Assembly (NCBI GenBank): GCA_037043455.1
Contig: JAWPHD010005087.1
Coordinates: 62,001 to 126,000, forward strand
Source of the DNA: Cyrtodaria siliqua
Lineage: Eukaryota > Mollusca > Bivalvia > Adapedonta > Hiatellidae
Direction of reading: 5' to 3'
DNA length: 64,000 nucleotides
This document shows, piece after piece, positions 57,430 through 64,000 of the stretch (position 1 is its first letter; each line of letters begins with the position of its first letter). The translations under genes and the position numbers were made by a program. Below the pieces are notes generated by a model. That model made no database searches and was not told where the DNA came from. It was given only the letters and a program-made list of their open reading frames with translations.

Positions 57430-58104
57430 AGTGCTTGTACGCGTTGTTAAAGAGTAAAATGGAAAGCCTTTATGCCCAGTAGCATAATCAATGTATAAAC
57501 GTGTAACATATATTTATAGAAGGAACTACTCCCGAGTTTTTTGTGTGTGTCACAGACCCTGTATTAAAATCACTTTATTCTTTGTAGGCGTGTCTTTTTG
57601 TAAATTATTTGTTCACCAGCTCATGACGAAATCGAGTATTTAAGCGATAAAATTAACGCAGGGCATTATTTACTGTATATCCATCGAGTAGTGCATATCG
57701 AACAGGTGGCTTTATAATATGCATAAACAAGTTTGCCTTTCTTGGGACTTGAACACACGATGTTTCTAATTTACAGTCAGTTACAGACTACCCACCGAAA
57801 TACAGGGGCTTGTTGAAAATATGGTATATTTAGAACCATAATTGCAAAATAACTTAACATATTCGAACTCACCTTTGACGTATCAGTATATAGTACATCA
57901 TGTGACACATGTATTTAACATGCGTGATATAATAAAACATTTGATCAAATTAAAACTAGGATTCCTTTTCAAAACAACGTTATCTCGATCGTTTAAAGTG
58001 CAGTTGATAAGTGTGTGTGTCTGCCTATTTAGTGTTAAACTGCTACAACGTAACAATAAATATCTTTGGCCGTTACTGGTTCAAATCCCGTTCCGGGCAG
58101 TTCT
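57430..58104. other. No gene seen
   Basis: AT-rich. A B-box-like GGTTCAAATCCC at 58078-58089 abuts the PLE end and may mark another truncated SINE. Confidence 0.4.
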
Positions 58105-58436
58105 TTTTTTATATGAAGCTACCGCCTTGGAACGGTCAGTGGCAAAAAAGGCCGCTGGGGTTTAAATCAGGTTCTAGGGTGTACCAAACCTCACACTTAC
58201 CCTACTGTCTACCCAGTAAAACGGGACAGTGTAAATAAAGAAATCCGCCCCATGAACTATTCTCTAACCAACAAGGCAGCATTAATAGGCAATACAAATA
58301 AAACACAAATATGCTCGTGTATATATAAATACCAAAAATCAATATCCTAGAAGCCACAAAGAGGTACTCATTGACTTGGCGGAAGTCAAAACAACAAGAG
58401 AATAAACCACTGAGGGCACGACAAGACAAGACTGCA

Positions 58437-58498
58437 GCCAAACATCAAACGTCACCGTCCTTTTGGACTTTAGGTAGACGTCACCATATGGTCCACAG
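58437..58498 (-). promoter_or_regulatory. SECIS-like element (copy B)
   Basis: The minus-strand hairpin is homologous to 32798-32860. Helix II reads GACGTC-T-ACC against GGT-GACGTT: one C-G pair of copy A is T-A here, a compensatory change. AAA is kept. Helix III is GTCC/GGAC with an AAAA loop, better paired than in copy A. The 5' quartet has TGGT in place of TGAT, and helix I is weakened, as expected for a decaying copy. Confidence 0.7.
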
Positions 58499-59437
58499 CC
58501 TGTCCGGCCATCGCACAATCAAAGAGGAAAGCATAGTGGCGAACTGTTGCAAAATGATAGGGTCATAACCTCTTTTGATAAACCTTTTAACAAGTTTTGC
58601 AAAGAAAGTATGAAAGGGATCATGGCCAAGGATCTTATGAAGTTTGTAAATCACGTCACCATAGAAGTCAGGTTGTCGCAGAAGAGTTCCTAAATTACTT
58701 TTATATTTGGAAAGAAGATCAGAGTTACGATAATAAAGGTTTGCAGAGATTTTACGATGTTTATGATAACGGTAACCCTGATGAAGGGGTGCACAGTTCG
58801 TACCCATAGGGATACCAACAATTCGTCTATAAACGGTCGTTCCATACCTGACGAAAATATTATCTAATAGGAAGATGAGTGCTTCACAAACTTCTTGGAA
58901 AGTTCACAGAGTTTAATTGTCGAAATTGCCGTTAGTAAAAAACGCTTTAATATTATTACAGGCCAACATTTTAGTATTTTCCTAGAGACTGTTTTGTTAA
59001 ATAAGAGCAATAAACTTGTCATTGATAAGGTGATGTGGTAAGGTTGCATATAGTGTAGAGAAATCATAAGTGCTAACAGGTGAAACTTAACGTTTATTTT
59101 ATCAAGAACGTCTCCTGAATTTTTTATAGACCAAAACAAATTAATCCCAGAGTTTTCATAAGTTTTATCACAAGATTGTCTAACGTGATCTTCAAGACAA
59201 GAAGTTAAAAGTTTGGAGATGTTTGTGGTGGTGCAGGCACTAGAATTCGAAATAAAGCGGGCCTTATACGGATGTGTATGTAATTCAGGAATCCAGTACA
59301 TAGTTGGCAGTGTGTTCTGAATTTTGTCTACCCCAGCCTTAAAAGTAGTGCACCACATCATCCTCAGAAGAATGAACTGGAGTATACGAATTAGTGTTAC
59401 CGAGTTCCAGAGATAAAACATTGACGTAATGTAGGCG

Positions 59438-59440
59438 TCA
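59438..59440 (-). other. Candidate selenocysteine codon 2 (TGA), copy B
   Basis: Same codon as 31342-31344 in copy A, flanked by VIIV and RLHYV in both. Confidence 0.65.
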
Positions 59441-60332
59441 AACAATAATTACATTATTAGGTGCTTTATCAGAAGGAACTAAAACAAATTGAATATGAAA
59501 TGTTTGAGTTCCCCATTTTAAATTATGAATGGAAAACCTAGGTCTCGGAGGAAGTAAAGAGAGGTTAGCATTATAAAAGTTAATACGTGTATCTATAATT
59601 TTAAAAATTTACTTTTTCCAAGTAGAAAGAGTGTTTGGGTAGGCATGTTCTCTACGACACCACTTTATACTAAATCCTCAATGGATTGGGTGATCTGAGC
59701 ACGACAGGAATTAAAATCGATAGTTGAAGGTAATCTATACTTAGGACCTTGCGAAACAGAAACCGAATACGTTTATCAACAATATCAAAATTACTAGTGA
59801 TGACATGACCTGCTGGAGCATGTTGATGTAGATGTATTACATTCACATTCCTTAGGAGTGCTATTTACTATATCAAGGTCAGAAACTATTTTGTTGTAGT
59901 TGAAAATAATATTTCTAATACGTTTTTTATACTTATAACAAATTACAGGACTTTCTAATTTTTTAAATATTTAGGGATAGAATCAACTACACGAATATCT
60001 GGAAAAATACTAGGCATGTCCTTTTATTAAGATATATAATTTTAAAAATGCCTCACGTGACCAGACTCCTTGTCAATATGGGGTCAGAGAACATGTTGTG
60101 TGTAGCTTTGAATTACGGTAGCAGTGTTATACAAGAGATCTGTACGAATGAATATTTTGTCTGCTTCCTCGTTGATCAACTTAAGTGAAGAAATGGACAG
60201 AGAAGTAAGCCGTGAAAGCATAGAGTGCTTTCCAGACTGTTTAAAAATAGTATGTAAAACAGCGACTGAAATAACTACAAGCGATTTACGTTTGATGTTA
60301 CCATTACGCCTACGACCATGATACTTAGAGCG

Positions 60333-61490
60333 TTTTGCCACTGACCGTTTCAAGGCGGAAGCACTATTGTCAACCCTTTCGTGTTTATGATGTCTTATTT
60401 GGCCTTGTATTCATCTTTAAATTTGTTCTTTGTTTCTGTGTGTGTTTGTGGTTGACTGTCGTCCTTGAATGCTGCTTTTCCTGTTCGATTTTTATATCTA
60501 TATTTACTTTCACAATAGTGTTGTTTGTGCCGTGTGGCGACCGTAGAAAGTATCCCCGTACATTCAATCAATATTGTTATCCTTTCATCCCACAGGGATT
60601 GTTTGACATTCATTGATCCAGTTTTTCCTTAAACACGTGTGTTTCATATACCGTGTTGAGAGGTTTTGTGCTCATTGACATTTTGGTCCGTTTTATTAGG
60701 GTTTTCGTTAATGTTGCGAGTTTTGGACCTCTTTTAACCGTCCGTAAGTTTACAAATATTATTTCTAATGGATCGTTGATACTATTTCATATCTCTATTA
60801 ACTATTAATTTGCCCTATTTCGCTTTTCACAGAATGGTATTACTTTCTAAATTATATATCTGAGTCTGTTAGTAAAAACATTTAAAATAAATCGTTCCCC
60901 TCTTCGGTTACACTCTTCGTCGTCAGTATATATATTCCATAAATTAACTCTTCATTTCTTAGAACTAAATCATATGTACGCCTTACAAATTTAAATCTTC
61001 ATTCGGCAAACTCGTTTCATGTTCCTTCTAACACTATTACCAAGATTTTTAATAATGGCTCATAAGTTTCAGTTACTCCTCTAGGATTTTTGAGGAAATA
61101 CCATATAAAGTCTCCTTTCAGAAATTGTTTAGTTCATTCAAGACGCAGAGTGTTTCCCTCTATTAATAAGTGCAATGCTAAGAGGTGCAGTTGTTGCAAT
61201 TATTGATCTTGCAAGTCCACCATTAAATCAGCTGTTAATGATAGAACGTTTAATGTATGTCTAGCTTCAAATGTTGATTGGCGTACATCTCACGTCATTT
61301 ATGTTTTGACTTGAAATGCACCAAGTTGCTGTATACAATATGATTTAAAAAAAAGGGCGATCTTTAAAAGTTCGATTTCGTGAACATAAATATAAAGCAG
61401 GTAATCCTAAAAAGTTAGAAAATTACTTGTACCAACACTTTCGTCAATCAGGTCATACTTTTAGTAACGTTACTATTACCGAATCTACAT
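60333..61490 (+). mobile_element. Naiad-type PLE, copy B2 (plus): 3' UTR piece then N-terminal coding
   Basis: 60333-60500 matches the Naiad 3' UTR (GCCACTGACCGTTTCAAGGC, CTATTGTCAACCC, CTTGAATGCTGCTTTTCCTG). From about 60930 the plus strand encodes the Naiad N-terminus: SYVRLTNLNLHSANSFHVPS, GFLRKYHIKSPFRNCL, a KCNAKRCSCCNY Cys-rich segment with TGA at 61204-61206, DWRTSHVIYVLT, then TGA at 61312-61314 and NAPSC. Frame is lost near 61340 and coding homology ends near 61490. A 3'-UTR piece upstream of a 5' coding end is the pseudo-LTR arrangement known for PLEs. It joins copy B head-to-head at 60332/60333. Confidence 0.8.
61312..61314 (+). other. Candidate selenocysteine codon 1 (TGA), copy B2
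   Basis: Identical context to 30077-30079 (T-TGA-NAPSC), although the surrounding nucleotides differ at several third positions. Confidence 0.65.
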
Positions 61491-61695
61491 ATACACACAT
61501 ATAAGTGACTTATATGCAACTTATATGCGGTTATATGTAACATATATGTCGCATATAATTCGCATATAAGTCACTTTATATATTGTCTAAGTGAGTTATA
61601 TGTGTAAGTGGCTTATATGTCCAGATCATGGAGACATATAAATTACTTATATGCCATTTATATGTGAAGCTGATATTGGAGAGCATTTATAGGCT
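61490..61695. repeat. ATATAAGT/ACTTATAT quasi-palindromic array
   Basis: About a dozen irregularly spaced copies of (A)CTTATATG and its complement CATATAAGT. It interrupts Naiad copy B2. Confidence 0.85.
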
Positions 61696-62394
61696 AGTTA
61701 TATGAAAGTGCCAATTTCCTCATCATGAAATACGTTGAGTCAATCTGACCTGTAATCAGACACTACCTTAGATCAGTGAGATGACCTTTCAACGGAAATG
61801 CCTCATTTTGAGAACAGGATTTGAATTTAGTCAGACGCATTCTCAACTGGGTTAGAAGTTGAATTTATGCTGTGACGTTTTAATATCAAACGGCTTACAG
61901 GAATAAACATTAATTACTGCGACAATTAAAAACATGGATCTATTTAACATGTAGTTTAAACTTTAATATTTTCATATTGAGTTTATGATCCAAAATTAAA
62001 TAATGGATCAATTGATAACTCTCTTTTGTACTTTAATCCAACGTTTCAGTGGGATTCACCCACCTTTTTCAAGGTTACACAATAATTAACAAATTTTAAG
62101 TAATTAAACATCCATTTTGCTGTATTGACAATCCTAACACAAATGTTTCATGACGTCGCTATGACGTCATGACGTCACGACGTCACGACGTCATTCAGTT
62201 ATTATGCTGTCATGTCATTACTAGAATAGCGCCGAAAGTTAAGATACAGAAAAGTTGAAAGGTTGTTGTTTTGTTTGTTTGTATGGCGTTACCATACTTT
62301 CGTATAAAGGTCTTAAAATACACAAAATATATATTTCTCTATCGTAAGATTACAAATATCCTACTTTCTCGATTATATTAATTTTACCTTACGA
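61696..62394. other. No gene seen; GACGTCA cluster
   Basis: AT-rich, apart from 62152-62195, where TGACGTC(A) palindromes recur at about 9-bp spacing (TATGACGTCATGACGTCACG and on). Confidence 0.6.
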
Positions 62395-62670
62395 TTTCTT
62401 TATTTACACTGTCCTGTTTGAATGGGATGACAGTAGGGTAAGTGTGAGGTTTGGTGACCCTAGAACCGGTTTAAACCCCCAGTGGCCTTTGTTGCCACTG
62501 ACCGTTCCAAGGCGGTAGCCCTATTGTCAACCCTTTTGTGTTTGTGATGTCGTTTGCATTTTTTATTACTTTTGCCTTCTCGTTTGTCTGTTTGCGTGTT
62601 TGTCTTTGTGTTTTGTGGTTGACTGTCGTCCTTGAATGCTACTTTCCCTGTCCGATATTTGTGTCTTTCT
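62395..62670 (+). mobile_element. Naiad 3' UTR fragment
   Basis: Highly similar to 33050-33320: TTATTTACACTGTCCTGTTT, GGTAAGTGTGAGGTTTGGTG, GGTTTAAACCCCCAGTGGCC, CTTGAATGCTACTTTCCCTG. It lacks the SECIS-bearing upstream part. It could be the 3' end of copy B2, with the intervening RT deleted or replaced. Confidence 0.85.
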
Positions 62671-62879
62671 TTAAATTATTATCTTTATAATACGACTATA
62701 TTTAAATATTTAGATAGTAACCAACTCAAGTAATAGCATAGAATGATTTCTCTATACATGTTATGACTAAATAGTTACTTTAAGTATACCATTATATATA
62801 TCATATTCTGCTTATTATATCATCCTATATAGTCCGTTTTTGTGTAGGTATGCAATTATCTATTTTGTTTTCCTGTCTA

Positions 62880-63968
62880 GTCCCGAAGGTGTGACTGTCT
62901 TCAATTTCTCCAGAATTATTCTCTGATCTTTCTGTACGTAGTGCTTTTGTCATTTACTTTCTCTATTATACAGACATGCAAGTCATCTACCGAATGCCAA
63001 CTCTGGTTAATGTGGTTAGCAACTGGTTTGTCTATTGCAGCCTTGATATCCCACATGTGCTCTCGAATCCGTAGCCGTAACGATCGTACAGTTTCTCCCA
63101 CATACTTCCCATGATTGCATTTTCCGCATGAAATTAAATATACCCAGTTGCAAAAGAAAGTCGACACTGAGTTTTTGTTTAGATTTAATTGAACACATTT
63201 TTTTTAGAATTAAATTGACAAAATCCAAAATGAATATTCCATGTTTGGTACCAAAGTTTTTATCATTCCATTGCCAATATCATGTTGTCATTTATTTTCA
63301 ATAGGTCGAATCATTAAAGGACTGTCGCTTGATAAAGAGGATAGGGTGTAAATTAAAATTTTAAAGTTACCAGTTTCTTTTGCAACTGAGTATATATTAA
63401 ATTTCTAGTGTCACATTTTCCACCTTTTTTAACACTGAATGTTGTTACGCCTGTCGATTGAATTGATCGGTATGTTGATAATGTTTGCAAATATCGCATT
63501 TGTCTTTCCCACATGCGTAATTTAAATTTTTATCCTTTGCCCGCAATACTTTATTTAATCTTCCATGTATGAGGATATCTCCTAGGTTTCTGCCACGTCT
63601 ATATGAAACAAGAGGTGGTTCTTCAAATGTCTGTTTCATTCTATCGGATTTGTAAAGTAAATGCATACTTAATCGCGAAATCTCAGAAATATAAGGAAGG
63701 TGGCTTGAATAGGTAACAACCTAGGGAACTCTTCTTTTTTATTGTGTGTATCTTTTGTTTTATTTAATGCCGTATACCTGCTGATCCGGTCTACTTTAAG
63801 TAATTCATTCGAAATTAATGCCTTTTTATATACTCTATTCATCAGGTTATTCGTCAATTCTTGTTTTTGTATTTCATAATTTTTCTCTTGACTGCAAATT
63901 CTTTTAATCCGTAAACCGAGTCCATACGGTATAACTGTTTTAGTGTGTTTTGGATGATCTGAATTCAT
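62880..63968 (-). mobile_element. Second PLE, C-terminal GIY-YIG type (minus, runs off the window)
   Basis: Minus-strand blocks from the right edge: SDHPKHTKTVIPYGLGLRIK (63960), ELTNNLMNRVYKKA, SNELLKVDRISRY, then FEEPPLVSYRRGRNLGDILI (63620), CGKDKCDICKH. After an inserted MITE: VYLISCGKC, KYVGETVRSLRLRIREH, HINQ.WHSVDDL, and TYRKIRE followed in another frame by LEKLKTVTPSGL. This is the post-RT linker plus a C-terminal GIY-YIG endonuclease with its CxxC-H pattern, the canonical PLE order. The RT would lie beyond 64000. The endonuclease is broken by the MITE and a frameshift. Confidence 0.85.
63141..63392. mobile_element. 252-bp Tc1/mariner-type MITE inside a PLE
   Basis: Terminal inverted repeats TACCCAGTTGCAAAAGAAA (left) and its one-mismatch complement ending GCAACTGAGTA (right) are flanked by TA duplications (63139-63140, 63393-63394). 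Removing the element and one TA rejoins the endonuclease frame exactly at the NLIY/LISC junction. Confidence 0.92.
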
Positions 63969-64000
63969 ATGTACATAAAGGTGTTTGTCTGTTTTTTGCA

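Larger units (their letters stand above)
58105..60332 (-). mobile_element. Naiad-type PLE, copy B (minus, 5'-truncated)
   Basis: Minus-strand order: linker RRNGNIKRKS...KHSMLSRLTS (60350-60100), ECECNTS (CxC, about 59855), SKGPKYR-like sequence, KAANN with VIIV then TGA (59440-59438) and RLHYVNV, MYWIPELH, motif A STYDFSTLY (catalytic Asp intact, about 59070), GIPMGTNCAP (about 58800). Then comes a deletion that removes motif C, with coding resuming at GYRYHKHRK...YDPIILQQ. The 3' UTR contains a SECIS-like hairpin. Frameshifts and the deletion make it dead, but it is independent evidence for the TGA codon and SECIS of copy A. Confidence 0.85.

Overview
The window is eukaryotic and almost certainly from a bivalve mollusc, probably a heterodont clam. 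It is AT-rich and has no operons or intact host genes. Its dispersed repeats are of types I associate with bivalves: AGCTCACC-flanked tandem arrays, (CCGT)n-headed tandem elements, the repeat reading GGCGCACCAACAC, and tRNA-derived SINEs. The species cannot be named from this sequence. Nearly all recognisable coding sequence belongs to transposable elements.

Layout. 1-7652 is one large near-perfect palindrome (arms 1-3624 and 3981-7652, 356-bp spacer) whose axis lies inside a decayed non-LTR retrotransposon. About 8.58-10.01 kb is a 22-bp minisatellite. 10.4-12.4, 39.7-42.9 and 44.8-47.05 kb hold (CCGT)n-headed elements built from ~320-bp units, and a related one lies at 49.96-50.47 kb. 13-18.5 kb carries hairpins, SINEs and a pogo/Tigger-type nonautonomous transposon with perfect 23-bp inverted ends. 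18.9-27.6 kb is a GC-rich, broken Ty3/Gypsy element whose 3' region holds a truncated TatD-like domain; a C2H2 zinc-finger fragment abuts its 3' LTR. 28.56-33.94 kb (minus) is a decayed copy of a repeated metazoan ORF family, split by a Penelope-like element (PLE) on the plus strand (29.92-33.32 kb). LINE fragments lie at 34.0-34.85 and 47.15-48.44 kb, and a mariner pseudogene at 37.0-37.8 kb. 50.5-57.4 kb is repeats: a 460-bp repeat pair, a 0.6-kb foldback, a (GAAG)n tract, a ~90-bp minisatellite and SINEs. 58.1-62.7 kb holds further copies of the 30-kb PLE, inverted and tandem. 62.9-64.0 kb is the 3' half of a different PLE.

The most interesting system is the PLE at 29.92-33.32 kb. Its GIY-YIG endonuclease lies N-terminal to the reverse transcriptase, with a CxC motif between them. 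This is the permuted order described for Naiad elements. Two in-frame TGA codons fall where related proteins have conserved cysteines, and each TGA is shared with a second copy in the window. Just after the coding region, 32798-32860 folds into a SECIS-like hairpin with a UGA/GA quartet, an apical AAA and helix III. The inverted copy has the same hairpin with a compensatory base-pair change. Together these support a selenoprotein-encoding retroelement.

No element looks intact. Copies carry frameshifts, deletions or lost catalytic residues, and several are nested: PLE inside a repeated ORF, MITE inside a PLE endonuclease, dispersed repeat inside a LINE.
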